Shown in pieces: positions 44,432 to 54,417 of a stretch of DNA of 64,000 nucleotides; within the stretch, counting starts at the first letter, position 1; each line of letters opens with the position of its first letter. This stretch comes from Prunus persica (Eukaryota; Streptophyta; Magnoliopsida; Rosales; Rosaceae). The translations under genes were made by a program, and so were the position numbers. Under the pieces are notes generated by a model. It did no database searches, was not told the DNA's origin, and saw only the letters and a list, made by a program, of their open reading frames with translations. The stretch lies in assembly GCF_000346465.2 (NCBI RefSeq), contig NC_034010.1:16641750-16705749 (forward strand), in the 5' to 3' direction.

Positions 44432-45313
44432 TTATTTTGACAGACACCTTAACAACATACCATCAAATGATCTTTTGTACAAGGTATCATTTAAGTACAG
44501 AAATCGAGTGGCTCTGCGTCGGACTTCAGCCTTTTTCCTTGAGTCATTTGGCAACTTGCCAAGTAGTAGATACTCGATTATGGGATGGCGCCAATCAAGA
44601 TCATCCGGTTCCTCGTCATATTCGGAGGACGTAATAACGTTTGAATCCACAACTTCTTCAATTCTCTCTATAGCTGGGGGTAGTAAATAACGTTCCCCAA
44701 CGGTGACTTGGATATCCCTTTCGCTAGGTAGTGTTAACGATGCAGCCAAATTAGCTAGTGCATCAGCTTTATCATTTTCCGACCTCGGGATGTGACTAAC
44801 ATGAATGTCTTGAAACTGTGACATGAGATACTTCGCCCTTTCATGGTATGGGACGAGAGTAGCATTTCTGACTGCATATTGACCATTCAACTGTCTGACG
44901 GCCAACTGTGAATCACCATATGCTTGCAAACAATCAATATGCATCTCGAGGGCAATTTCAAGGCCAATGATGAGTGCCTCGTATTTTGCCACATTATTCG
45001 AACATAAAGCTAGTAAGGAGAATGAGTATGGGATTAAGCCCCCAGACGGCGTGATGAATACTAATCCTGCCCCAGCTCCGTTTCTTCTTGCTGCCCCATC
45101 AAAATATAGTTGCCATGTAAGTGCTTCTATTGTGAACACCTCCTCATCAGGCAAATCTGCAGGTAACTCCATGTTGTCGGGAGTAGGATGAGCAGCCAAG
45201 AAATCAGCAAGAGCTTGCCCTTTGATCGCCTTTTGTGGCACAAATTTTATCTCAAACTGAGAGAGGAGGAGTGACCACTTGGCTATTCGCCCAGAGAGCA
45301 CAGGCTTGGACAT
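44432..45313 (-). CDS. Tat RNase H end, second (archaeal-type) RNase H, integrase zinc linker
   Basis: Starts with SKPVLSGRIAKWSLLLSQF (end of the first RNase H/connection), then LYFDGAARRNGAGAGLVF with EALIIGLEIAL and GDSQLAVRQLNGQY, an RNase H fold with its D-E-D residues. A second RNase H besides the RT-linked one is characteristic of the Tat lineage. It then runs toward integrase with DGMLLRCLSK. It is separated from RT by the in-frame TGA at 45320-45322. Confidence 0.9.
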   Translation of the reverse strand: MSKPVLSGRIAKWSLLLSQFEIKFVPQKAIKGQALADFLAAHPTPDNMELPADLPDEEVFTIEALTWQLYFDGAARRNGAGAGLVFITPSGGLIPYSFSLLALCSNNVAKYEALIIGLEIALEMHIDCLQAYGDSQLAVRQLNGQYAVRNATLVPYHERAKYLMSQFQDIHVSHIPRSENDKADALANLAASLTLPSERDIQVTVGERYLLPPAIERIEEVVDSNVITSSEYDEEPDDLDWRHPIIEYLLLGKLPNDSRKKAEVRRRATRFLYLNDTLYKRSFDGMLLRCLSK

Positions 45314-45319
45314 TAAATA

Positions 45320-46579
45320 TCAGAGCGGATCTGCCTTGGAAATCAAGATGACTCTATGAGAGAGGATGTAGTGTCGTAGTTTCTGGACAGCAAACACTAA
45401 TGCAAGGCAGACCTTTTCGATAGGGGTGTAATTTTGTTCTGCCCCTACGAGTGTTCTACTCAAGTAGTAGACTGCATTTTCCTTTCCATCATCATTGTGT
45501 TGAGCGAGCAATGCCCCCAACGAGCGTTCTAACGCTGCAATACACAAGATTAAGGGCTTCCCTTTAATTGGCACCATAAGAACTGGCAGATTTAATAGGT
45601 ATTGTTTAATGCTTTCCAAGGCATTTTGACATGCTTGATCCCATACAAACGGAACATCCTTCTTCATGAGCCTCGAGAATGGTTGGCACCTTCCAGAGAG
45701 ATTTGAGATGAACCGTCGTATATAGGCTAGTCTCCCTTGCAACCCTCGCAACTCCCTTAAATTTTGAGGGGGAGGCATTTCACGGATTGCCTTAATTTTT
45801 GAGGGATCAATTTCAATTCCACGATGTCGGACAATGAAGCCAAGGAATTTGCCTGAAGTTACCCCAAATGCACACTTCAAGGGGTTCATTTTCAACTGGT
45901 GCTTTCGGAGTCTATCAAAAACTCGTTTTACGTCACTCAATTGATGTTCCCTTTTCCTGGTTTTAACCACCAAATCATCAACGTAACACTCAATAGTATT
46001 GTGAAGCATGTCATTGAAAATTGTTGTCATAGCTCTTTGGTAAGTTGCCCCAGCATTTTTCAACCCAAAAGGCATCACAGTGTAGCAATATATTCCTTTT
46101 GGAGTGCGGAAGGCAGTTTTTTCTTGATCCTCTGGAGCCATTTTTGTTTGGTTGTAACCTGAGAATCCATCCATGAACGATAGAGCACCAAAACCGGTTG
46201 TTGCATCTACCAATAATTCTGTGATTGGGAGCGGAAACTCATCTTTTGGGCATGCGTCATTGACATCTCTATAGTCCACGCATATACGCAGTGCCCCAGT
46301 TTTTTTTAGGACTGGAACAATATTGGACAACCAAGTGGGATAGTGGACTTCTCGAATAAAACCGGCAGCAATAAGCTTGTCAATCTCAATTTCTATTTGG
46401 ATTGTTAGCTCTGGCCAAAAACGGCGTGGCGCTTGCTTCACCCATCGAGCCTCGTTAGGTATCCCAAGTTTGTGAACTGCAACGTTTGGGTCTAAGCCTG
46501 GCATGTCTTGATAACTCCATGCAAATACGTCTCGGTACTCTTGCAACAGTTGTGTGTATTCTTCTAACTCTTGCGGCAT
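45320..46579 (-). CDS. Tat reverse transcriptase and first RNase H
   Basis: RT copies the RNA into DNA. Landmarks: VPVLKKTGALRICVDYRDVN, PLPITELLVD, FMDGFSGYNQ, TAFRTPKGIYCYTVMPFGLKNAGATYQRAM, YVDD catalytic box at 45974-45985, KCAFGVTSGKFLGF, then RNase H with AALERSLGALLAQHND and YTPIEKVCLALVFAVQKLRHY. The frame is the same as gag-protease, separated by a TAA at 46658-46660 and about 78 nt that stay open. Confidence 0.95.
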   Translation of the reverse strand: MPQELEEYTQLLQEYRDVFAWSYQDMPGLDPNVAVHKLGIPNEARWVKQAPRRFWPELTIQIEIEIDKLIAAGFIREVHYPTWLSNIVPVLKKTGALRICVDYRDVNDACPKDEFPLPITELLVDATTGFGALSFMDGFSGYNQTKMAPEDQEKTAFRTPKGIYCYTVMPFGLKNAGATYQRAMTTIFNDMLHNTIECYVDDLVVKTRKREHQLSDVKRVFDRLRKHQLKMNPLKCAFGVTSGKFLGFIVRHRGIEIDPSKIKAIREMPPPQNLRELRGLQGRLAYIRRFISNLSGRCQPFSRLMKKDVPFVWDQACQNALESIKQYLLNLPVLMVPIKGKPLILCIAALERSLGALLAQHNDDGKENAVYYLSRTLVGAEQNYTPIEKVCLALVFAVQKLRHYILSHRVILISKADPL

Positions 46580-46657
46580 TAACGAAGTACTGACAAAGAT
46601 AGGTTTTGGGTCGTCAACTGTACCAAGATTAATTTCTTGCAGATCATCAATTGTGGC

Positions 46658-49600
46658 TTAACCACCCTCCTCCATTTGGGGTGGAGCTGGTTGGACTATG
46701 TCAATGAATCCCTCGATATCTTGAGGATCATCATCTTGGTCCACTGCTTCTTTGAAAGAGGTGCAATTGACTTGGACAAGGTCATCCTTTATTTTCACCC
46801 TTTTGACCTTCTCGATCACGGCTTTCTCTTGACTCCTAACCTTCCATTTCCTTTTATTATGGACTTTCCCTTGTTGAGAATTGGAAGGGTTTTCCAAGCG
46901 GTGAAAGACTGAGATGCGGGATGGCTGTCTGCTCCCTAAGCGTTTGAACACAGAGACGCGGAGCGGTCTTATATTCACCTCATCTTCTCTAAACATAGCT
47001 TGTTCCATATTAGTGAGTATCTCGGACTCGGAAACTTCCAGCTGTGGCCTTCGAAGAAACACTTTGAGCACACCACTCTCATTTTGAACTGTGAGGCCAG
47101 CATTGCTTTTCTTTGTTTTACGGCCTGTAAGTTTTATCTTTAATGGAGTAAATGTTGTTTCTGGCAATGATTCTTTTTTGTGAAGAACTATACGTTTACT
47201 CAGGCCCTTGTTTTTGCCAAAAGTAGTCGAAATGACCAAATCGTCCCCTGGGATAGACTGATTGATCTTATGAAGAGGACGAATGTAGCTTGCCATCATC
47301 AGTGACTCCATTGTTTGTTTCGAGGAGCTTGTTTCCTTTTCACTAGGCTCCTTTTTTGAAGTCTTGACAATTATCTTTGGCTTGGGAGCCTTTGCAGTCG
47401 GGATTTCTTCCACTTTTGAGAATGACGTACCACGAGGTTTTAGCTTCACTCGAATTACGTTTGAAGGTTTGGGTACTTCTACCTTTTGTGCCTTTCCTGT
47501 TTCAACAATCACTCTTTCCTCCTTATCAACCTTTGATGGCTGTGTGAATGAGATACCTGGTGGACTGTAAAATTTCGCATCAGAGTAATTTACCTCTTCG
47601 CCTCTGAACGGGTCCATGTCAGCTGAAACGCTCGTGACTTCCCCATCCATCGAGTATTTGAAGCACTGGTGAAGTGTGGAAGGGACTACGCCATATGTAT
47701 GGAGCCATGGGCGTCCTAAGAGAACATTGTATGAAGTGTCAACATCGATCACATGGAATAGGGCATCTGAATATAGTTCCCCTATTTCCATTTGCAGTGC
47801 GATAGAACCCATGGCTTTTTGCCCAAGTTGATTGAACCCTTGAATAGTCAGCATAGATGGAGATAATTGTCGGGCACTCATCCCTATAGCATGGAGTGTC
47901 TTTAAAGGGATAAGATTCACAGCCGAACCACAATCTAACAAGATTCGATTGATGATCGTGCCTCCAACTTCGCCAGTGACATAAGGAGGTCGATTATGGA
48001 ATTTGGATCCAAGTAAGAAGTCATCTTCACCGAAGGTAATTGCTGCCAGACACGATGCACAAAACTTCGAGGTTTCAGTTGTGTGGACATCTACTGATTT
48101 GAAACATGATTTGTACAAATCCGGGCTCTTTAAAGCCATTACAAGTGCTTCTCTAAGCTCTCTCGACATTTGTAAAGCGTCATAAACACTTAAAGGAGCG
48201 GGGATGCACTTAAGATGAGCCAAGATATCATACTTAAGTGCATGTGATTGTGAAGGCTCTTTTGTTTTACTAGTGTCGGGCTTAAGGTCTTCTGCTTTTG
48301 AAGAGGACGGTGGAACTTCCCTTGCAACAGCTTTTTCCGACAAGGAGACCTTAATCTCTTTCGCCTTTGACTTCTTCTCGGTTTTAAAGGGATCAACTTC
48401 CTCATTTTCTTGTTGTTTATTGGCAGATGGGATGCTCCGACCGGAGCGGAGGTTAATCTCATCAACCTCTGTGTCAACCTCATATTCTCCCACATAAACC
48501 ATATTGCATTGGATAATTTCTTCCTCAACCTCAGATTCACTCGAGAAGAACTCAACTGGCAAGAATTCAGTGAGTGTGACAGGGACCCTTGCGGGTTGCT
48601 CATATTCATCCTCTTGAGGGATATGAACCTTTTTTTGCACCTTCTTCTTCTTCCTTTTATTTTTCAAGGCTGGCATGCCTCGAATCTTGACACCAAGACG
48701 AGAAACAGATTTGTGATTGGGTGGGAAATGTTTGGCCATGTGCTTGGCTCTTTTAACAAATGTCTTCCACCCCTTAGCAGATTCGTCGGCCGAAGAATCT
48801 TCCCATACCTCTAGACTGGGTGCAGTCATAAGCTCATGAAGAGCGGGAATTTGAAGATCACTAGACCACGGTGCATTTGGATAGGCATGTACAATTGTAC
48901 CCCCATTGTCAGTATTAATACCTGCAAGTTTCACTCCGTCTAGTTGTGTAGTGGTAGGTGTGAGCTTTTCCTCTATCATATTTGCCGCAGCTGAATGATG
49001 TTGGGGAGAAGAGTCTATCACCAAGCCACCATTGTTGAGGAGCTCTTGAATTTTGTCTTTCAGGATATAACAATCCTTGAGCGTATGACTGATGAGGCGA
49101 TGATACCGACAATACCTAGGGTCATTTGTCTTGTTAGCCTCAGCAGGACACTTTGATTCTGGCAAAGCAATACTATTGGAGGCCAAAAGTTGGTCAAAGA
49201 TTTCTTCTACATCCTCATCGTCGAAAGAATATTTAACCTCTTTGCGCTCTTTGAGAGTAAGCCTTTTGGGTGGGTCTTTGCTTTGGCCTTTGTCATTTCT
49301 CTTTTCTGTTTTGACAAAAGTGGCCAATGACTCTCCTTTTGCAGACTTCTTGTCATTTTTCTTCTCCCCAAATTGAATTTTTTGGGTCGCGGACTTTTGA
49401 CGAGCAATTTGTCTTTCAACATTGCTTGCCTTTGACACTAAGGCATCAAATGATTGGGGTTCAGCAGTGGCAACAAAAGTCGCAATATCTGGTATGAGGT
49501 TGTTGTGGCACATTTGCACGGCTGATTGCTCGGTAATTTTCTCCGGGCATTGAAGATTGAGGCTCCTCCATCTCATTATGAAGTCATTAGCACTTTCCCC

Positions 49601-49993
49601 TGGCTTTTGGGTAGTTTGAGCTAGGTCCATGATCGAGACCTTCTTCTTTGAACTGACAAACTGTGCCAAAAATGCTTTTTGCATGTCGTCCCATGTCAGA
49701 ATAGAACCTGGCGGCAGTTGTGTATACCAAGTGAAAGCTGACCCTTTTAGGGATTGGACAAATTGACGCACCAGAAGAGCGTCTGACTGAGATGTCTCAC
49801 CACATGCTGAGTAAAAATGTGCCAAATGTTCATGGGGTGAGCTACTTATGCCATCAAATTTATCAAATATAGGCCGTTGATAACCCTTCGGGAATGGTAT
49901 GGCGTCATAGTGAGAAGGGAAAGGTTTTCGATACCCTTGAATAGGAGGTGCTATAGACAATTGGAACTCACGAATTCCTTCAGCAATAAACAC
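46658..49993 (-). CDS. Tat gag and aspartic protease
   Basis: About 1110 residues. The gag part has FDKFDGISSSPHEHLAHFYSA, LVRQFVQSLKGSAFTWYTQL, FLAQFVSSKKKVSI and FIMRWRSLNLQCPE (retrotrans_gag fold, particle core); a knuckle-like CRYHRLISHTLKDC follows near 49050-49110. The protease has the active site ILLDCGSAVNLIPL, with its Asp codon at 47933-47935, then LLGRPWLH. A long, charged linker precedes RT. The start shown is only where this frame opens; it is joined upstream with a one-base frameshift near 49994-50000. The TAA at the end may be a mutation or a readthrough stop. Confidence 0.92.
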   Translation of the reverse strand: MFIAEGIREFQLSIAPPIQGYRKPFPSHYDAIPFPKGYQRPIFDKFDGISSSPHEHLAHFYSACGETSQSDALLVRQFVQSLKGSAFTWYTQLPPGSILTWDDMQKAFLAQFVSSKKKVSIMDLAQTTQKPGESANDFIMRWRSLNLQCPEKITEQSAVQMCHNNLIPDIATFVATAEPQSFDALVSKASNVERQIARQKSATQKIQFGEKKNDKKSAKGESLATFVKTEKRNDKGQSKDPPKRLTLKERKEVKYSFDDEDVEEIFDQLLASNSIALPESKCPAEANKTNDPRYCRYHRLISHTLKDCYILKDKIQELLNNGGLVIDSSPQHHSAAANMIEEKLTPTTTQLDGVKLAGINTDNGGTIVHAYPNAPWSSDLQIPALHELMTAPSLEVWEDSSADESAKGWKTFVKRAKHMAKHFPPNHKSVSRLGVKIRGMPALKNKRKKKKVQKKVHIPQEDEYEQPARVPVTLTEFLPVEFFSSESEVEEEIIQCNMVYVGEYEVDTEVDEINLRSGRSIPSANKQQENEEVDPFKTEKKSKAKEIKVSLSEKAVAREVPPSSSKAEDLKPDTSKTKEPSQSHALKYDILAHLKCIPAPLSVYDALQMSRELREALVMALKSPDLYKSCFKSVDVHTTETSKFCASCLAAITFGEDDFLLGSKFHNRPPYVTGEVGGTIINRILLDCGSAVNLIPLKTLHAIGMSARQLSPSMLTIQGFNQLGQKAMGSIALQMEIGELYSDALFHVIDVDTSYNVLLGRPWLHTYGVVPSTLHQCFKYSMDGEVTSVSADMDPFRGEEVNYSDAKFYSPPGISFTQPSKVDKEERVIVETGKAQKVEVPKPSNVIRVKLKPRGTSFSKVEEIPTAKAPKPKIIVKTSKKEPSEKETSSSKQTMESLMMASYIRPLHKINQSIPGDDLVISTTFGKNKGLSKRIVLHKKESLPETTFTPLKIKLTGRKTKKSNAGLTVQNESGVLKVFLRRPQLEVSESEILTNMEQAMFREDEVNIRPLRVSVFKRLGSRQPSRISVFHRLENPSNSQQGKVHNKRKWKVRSQEKAVIEKVKRVKIKDDLVQVNCTSFKEAVDQDDDPQDIEGFIDIVQPAPPQMEEGG

Positions 49994-50415
49994 TTTATGT
50001 CATTTGGAGAAATTGTGCTCGTAGAGCTTTCAGCTTTTTCCTCTTTTGTTTGTTGTTCTTGGGCGGTCGATTCATTTGTTTTGCCCATGTCTTGCTCACC
50101 TATGATGTTTTTTCCTTTCAGCCGAGCGGATAGTAACGCTATTTCTGCGTCTTTTTCTGCCAACTTCTGCTGCATTTCCCTTCGCAGGTCTTGCATCATT
50201 TCTTGGATTAAAGGTAACTGGTCCTCAGTATTAGAAGTACCAGTCATCATGACTTGCATGCTTTCCACTCCCTCATGACGTTTGGCCCCTTGGGATGATA
50301 TACAATCATTCTCTTGAGTTTGAGATACAGGATCATCATAGAGAGGATTCCATTGCAAATAACAATCCAAGGTTGAGCTTAGACTGGATAACTCGGGAAT
50401 AATCATCCCAACCAT
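49951..50415 (-). CDS. Gag N-terminal linker segment
   Basis: Contains a coiled-coil-like stretch (QEMMQDLRREMQQKLAEKDAEI) and ends ISPNDIK before the frame is lost by an apparent single-base change; gag continues in the next frame with IAEGIREFQLSIAPP. It is in frame with the preceding region, separated by one TGA (50419-50421). Confidence 0.75.
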   Translation of the reverse strand: MVGMIIPELSSLSSTLDCYLQWNPLYDDPVSQTQENDCISSQGAKRHEGVESMQVMMTGTSNTEDQLPLIQEMMQDLRREMQQKLAEKDAEIALLSARLKGKNIIGEQDMGKTNESTAQEQQTKEEKAESSTSTISPNDIKCLLLKEFVSSNCL

Positions 50416-50418
50416 GTT

Positions 50419-51192
50419 TCAGGATTTAGAACGAGTCAATGGACCCACGTAGGTCCTCGACTGATCTTGAGGTTTTGGGACTCCCCCTTGTGATACGGGA
50501 ATTTGATCCCTTGAAACATCAGTTATCTTCACCTTTTTCACGCGTTTCCTTTGTGGATGAGGTATGTTCACCATCTTCTTTTTCATGACGATGGCTCTGC
50601 TTTTACCCTTAGGAGAACATGGGTAAACCTCTTGTAATGTGGATTCCACAACATGGGCTCTAAGGCTTGATGGAGGTTCAGCCCCTTGGACCTCGACGTT
50701 CTTCACGAAGTCGTCCTTTTGACCTTCATCTCTAGCTTCGTTGGTGGAAGTCATCAGAACAGAATCTGTAGGATATAGGTTGACTGGAATTGATCCAATC
50801 ATGATTTGGACAAATCGGGAAGTATTTGTTCTCTTGGGAGTCGGCACAGCCAGGGTGGTTAAGGTGTTCTTGCCCTCAGTCATTATTGGGCTTGTCCCAG
50901 AAAGCTGGGATAAGATTGCCTCAATAGACTCCTTTTTTGCTTCTTTCTTTCTTAAAGCACGCGCAGCCCTCTTTCTTCCATTTCGGAGAGCGTTCTTGGA
51001 CGGAGTTTTCTTCAATTGGGTCTTGACGACCTTAGAAGTGACCTGAGGTCTGGCCCTCTGAATAGGCTTTGGCACAGTGCACTTGATGAGGCTCTCACCA
51101 ACAATGAAAGTCTTTTTGAACCCTACTCGTTTGGTGCACGCATTCTTGGTAGTTTCAATTTTGTGGAAGAAAATCGTTACTTGTGGTGCCAT
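50419..51192 (-). CDS. N-terminal extra region of the Tat polyprotein
   Basis: From the first plausible ATG (51192, MAPQVTIFFHKIETT) it encodes about 257 Lys/Arg-rich residues with a basic stretch near LRNGRKRAARALRKKEAKKE and another PHPQRKRVKKVK. Some Tat elements (Ogre type) carry an extra frame before gag; this may be its counterpart, but I recognise no domain. It lies about 90 bp after the primer binding site. Confidence 0.65.
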   Translation of the reverse strand: MAPQVTIFFHKIETTKNACTKRVGFKKTFIVGESLIKCTVPKPIQRARPQVTSKVVKTQLKKTPSKNALRNGRKRAARALRKKEAKKESIEAILSQLSGTSPIMTEGKNTLTTLAVPTPKRTNTSRFVQIMIGSIPVNLYPTDSVLMTSTNEARDEGQKDDFVKNVEVQGAEPPSSLRAHVVESTLQEVYPCSPKGKSRAIVMKKKMVNIPHPQRKRVKKVKITDVSRDQIPVSQGGVPKPQDQSRTYVGPLTRSKS

Positions 51193-51279
51193 CGTATCTG
51201 GTTTTGTTAACCTGTGAAAAACACAAATAAATAAAACAAACATTAGTCACTTTATGATTGGAGATGAAAAGGTAAATGG

Positions 51280-51297
51280 GTCCCACTGGGCGTGCCA
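51280..51297 (-). other. Tat primer-binding-site candidate
   Basis: Seven bases inside the 5' LTR end, the minus strand reads TGGCACGCCCAGTGGGAC, a TGG-starting 18-mer as expected for a tRNA primer. I cannot name the tRNA with confidence. Confidence 0.6.
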
Positions 51298-51304
51298 AAA
51301 ATTA

Positions 51305-53968
51305 TGTTGAAGGAAAATTGTGATCTTCCTAATATAATTTCACCACCACTAATTAAATAATGGGGTTTTATTATTTTAGGTTCGACCCATTTGAGACGCA
51401 AGTCTCTTAATTACAATCCCTTGCTTCAAGGGCAAACCCACTGATTCCATCATAAAGAAACAGAACGTGTGTGTTTGATTTTGCAGCTGCTCCCAAGTCC
51501 AACCTCAGGATGTCTACGTATCCTTGCGGGAATCAAGCCACTCGTAGTTCAAAGATTCATGATGAATAAATGACTCATCGCAAAACGAAGAATTTGAATG
51601 AGTTTGATTGAGGAGTGTTTGAGTGAATTTAGCTGAATAAACCAGGGATTCGATATAGAAATATGTTTGGGATGGTTGCGTCTAGATTGAAACTCTAGAT
51701 TGCCTATGTACCCTTTTAAAGGGATCAAACCAACGTAGTTCGAAATTGATTTGGGGATTAATGGGTAAGTGTGGCCCACTAATTGAGAATTTGTGTCTTT
51801 GGGACAATTTGGAGATTTTCATAGATAGATGACCTATGGAAAAAATTGGAAATTAATGGGTAAGTGTGCCCACTAATTAAGAATTTGTGTTTAAGATATT
51901 TGAATTTAATCCCATTGGAATTTTTATGGGTAGATGACTCATGAGAAAAATTGGAAATTAATGGGTAAGTGTGGCCCATTAATTGAGAATTTGTATTTGA
52001 GAGATTTGAATTTCATCTCATTGAAATTTGCATGGATAGATGATCCATGGAAAAAGTTAGATGGTGTTGTATCATTTCTCTTATTGTCAATGTCCGAGAA
52101 AAATAATGAGCAATTTTAATTAATGCACTAATTTTCTAAAGTTGACATTATTTGCACTTGGGTCCAAATATGGCTACGAGGATTGTTGAATTAATCCATT
52201 AATCATATGATAGGAAATTTGGGCATCTGCAAATTTAATGGGCAAACATTTGGATCACACATTAAATGGGCTTTTGAGAGTTAATGGGCAATTATTTTTT
52301 GACAGCCCATGATCCTATTTTGGGCATTTGATGTTTGTTGTCAGTTAACCCATGAGCAAAGAGCCCAGAAAACTTTGATCCAGCCGGCGATTGAAACAAC
52401 CTGATAGCTATCCAACTCTTTGTAGAGTTTGTTTCTCAGTAAAATCAGACCTTGCAGTCCCATCTTTATCTGGAATACTTGTGATCAGTCCGAATTAAGA
52501 GCAAACATTGTTACTGTTCAGTCTTTAAAAAAAAAGTACACGAAGTCCCAATCGGTACAGAGCCTTTGCAAACAACGGGAGAAAACCAGAAGAAAAACTG
52601 CCGCAACACATCAAGAGGTTTCAGACTTTTTTTGTCTTTTTCCTCTTTTTTTCCTCTGCAACACCAAGTTTCTTGTGTCTTTGTTTTTCTTTTCTTCCAA
52701 TCTCCAATAAAGTGGCGTCAGCCACCTCCTTCTTCTTTTTTTGCTTTGACTTTTCTTCTTCTTTTTTTTATGACTGTAGCAAACCTCTTTTTTTTTTTTT
52801 TTTATTGTCATACATCATGATCTGTATTTTGGTTGTTTGCTAAGAAACCAACAGATGGGGCATTCAATGCATGGGCTGCCCCAACGTGGCCCTTCCCAAG
52901 TTCTGCTTCTTTTCCCTTTTTTTTTATACCCATGTTTTCTTTTGGCTGGCACCTTTCTCTCCTATTAACCCAGCGACACCCACCAAGTGGCGTACAGCCA
53001 CCTTCTTTCCTTTTTCTTTTTTTTTCGGGTGGCTGTCTTTTTTTTGTTTGTTGTTGCTATATGCAACACCAAGCCCTCCTCCCGAAACGGGGCTGTTTTC
53101 CTGCTTTAATTTTTTCCTGTCTGTTGTGATTGTGTGCCCAACAAGAGGACCATCTAAGAGAGAGAGGGAGAGAGGCTGTGACAGAAAAACATGGCCTCTA
53201 TTTTCTTTCCCCTCTTTTTTACAGATCTCCATTTTTTCCTCTGCCTATTCTTTTCTTCATGACTAACATCCTTTACATTTTTTTTTTTGATGTAGTTTGC
53301 TCAGAGAGAAAAATAAAGGCCTTCTTAAGCAGAGATGGAGAAGAGTGGTGAGAGAGCCCAAGAGGTAATTCACGCTCTCTTTTTTCTGTACATTTTTGGA
53401 ATTAACCCTCCAAACACCATTTCCATTTCAAAGAATTTCCTTTTGCTCGGCAGAGCTTTGTTAAACAGGAATCCTCTCATGGATTTGTTGTTCATGATTT
53501 AAGGGTTGCCACCCATTATGGATTTATCATCCAAGAGTTTTATTTGAGGGTTGCCATCCAATATGGATTCATCATCCAAGAAAAATGATTTGAGGGTTGC
53601 CACCCAATATAGATTCATCATCCAAGAAAAATGATTTGAGGGTTGCCACCCAACAAGAATTAATTGACAGGATCCATATACCTGTGAAAATGTCTCCTCT
53701 TGTATTTGTGCTCCTGCAATTTTCCTCCTGCAACAGTTTTCTTCTTTCTGTCGTGTTCTCCCTCCTCTCTTCCCCCTTTTCCCCTTTTTAGTGCAGAATA
53801 TTTATACTGAAAACTGAATAATCAGCTCCCCCAAAAATAGGAGCCACTAAACTCTCTTAAACGTTTTCATTGGTTTAGACCCCCACCTTTTTCCAAACTT
53901 CCCCCCCACCTATCCAATCCCACGTTCCAATATTTTTGTGATTTTTGTGATTTTTTTTTATTCCAACA
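51305..53968 (-). repeat. Tat 5' LTR (2664 bp)
   Basis: The LTR upstream of gag in element orientation; it should hold the promoter for gag-pol. It matches the other LTR end to end, differing mainly in T-run lengths and scattered substitutions. Same internal repeats (51757-52057, 53506-53656). Confidence 0.95.
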
Positions 53969-53973
53969 GTCTT

Positions 53974-54336
53974 TTCTTAAAGTTTGAAGTTGTGCACACT
54001 TCAGCCTTGCTGAGCCTAGTACTTTTTCTTCATGGATTCTCATATGTTTTTGGTTGTATGCTTTTGGAGAATAGTCTCCAAAATAGCATGATCAATATCC
54101 TAGAGTAAATAATTCTTCACCTTCAAATATTTCAGCCTCTGATCATTAAGTTTCTTCTATTGTTGTTGTGTCAGTAGTGGTCATTCTTCTGGCACTTCAT
54201 ATCCTCTCTCCACAAGATCTCAATATTCTTTGGACCTTAGAAAGTTCTCCATCAACATGCTCTGATGGTCATAATGACTATCAAAGCAAGGTATGGCTGG
54301 CTGGACAAAGTTCTCTGTTGGCTTGTCAGTCACCAT
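53974..54336 (-). pseudogene. Copia gag N-terminus
   Basis: From an ATG at 54336 the minus strand gives TENFVQPAIPCFDSHYD, SMLMENFLRSKEY, DLVERGYEVPEE and later LKYLKVKNYLL and LETILQKHTTK, the copia gag start. Several stops interrupt it (for example after RSKEY where Trp is expected). Cut by the Tat element at 53973. Confidence 0.85.
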
Positions 54337-54404
54337 AGATTCCTGCTGCTGCAAGACAAAAAAAGCTGCTGCTATTTGGGATTTTTTTGGTCAGGTCCAG
54401 TGGA

Positions 54405-54417
54405 GGCTCTGATACCA
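54405..54417 (-). other. Copia primer binding site (initiator Met tRNA)
   Basis: The minus strand reads TGGTATCAGAGCC, the standard complement of the plant initiator-Met tRNA 3' end, just before the gag start and beside the LTR remnant. Confidence 0.92.

Larger units (their letters stand above)
36894..53968 (-). mobile_element. Tat-type Ty3/gypsy retrotransposon with antisense PMD gene (17,075 bp)
   Basis: Full-length element bounded by two LTRs (36894-39566 and 51305-53968), with TG...CA ends and target duplication GTCTT (36889-36893, 53969-53973). The minus strand carries, in order, an N-terminal extra region, gag, protease, RT, RNase H, a second RNase H and integrase. RT upstream of integrase makes it Ty3/gypsy, and the second, separate RNase H marks the Tat lineage. 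The plus strand carries a PMD plus coiled-coil frame between integrase and the 3' LTR. It is inserted in copia gag. A handful of stops and one frameshift suggest a fairly young but no longer autonomous copy. Confidence 0.95.
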
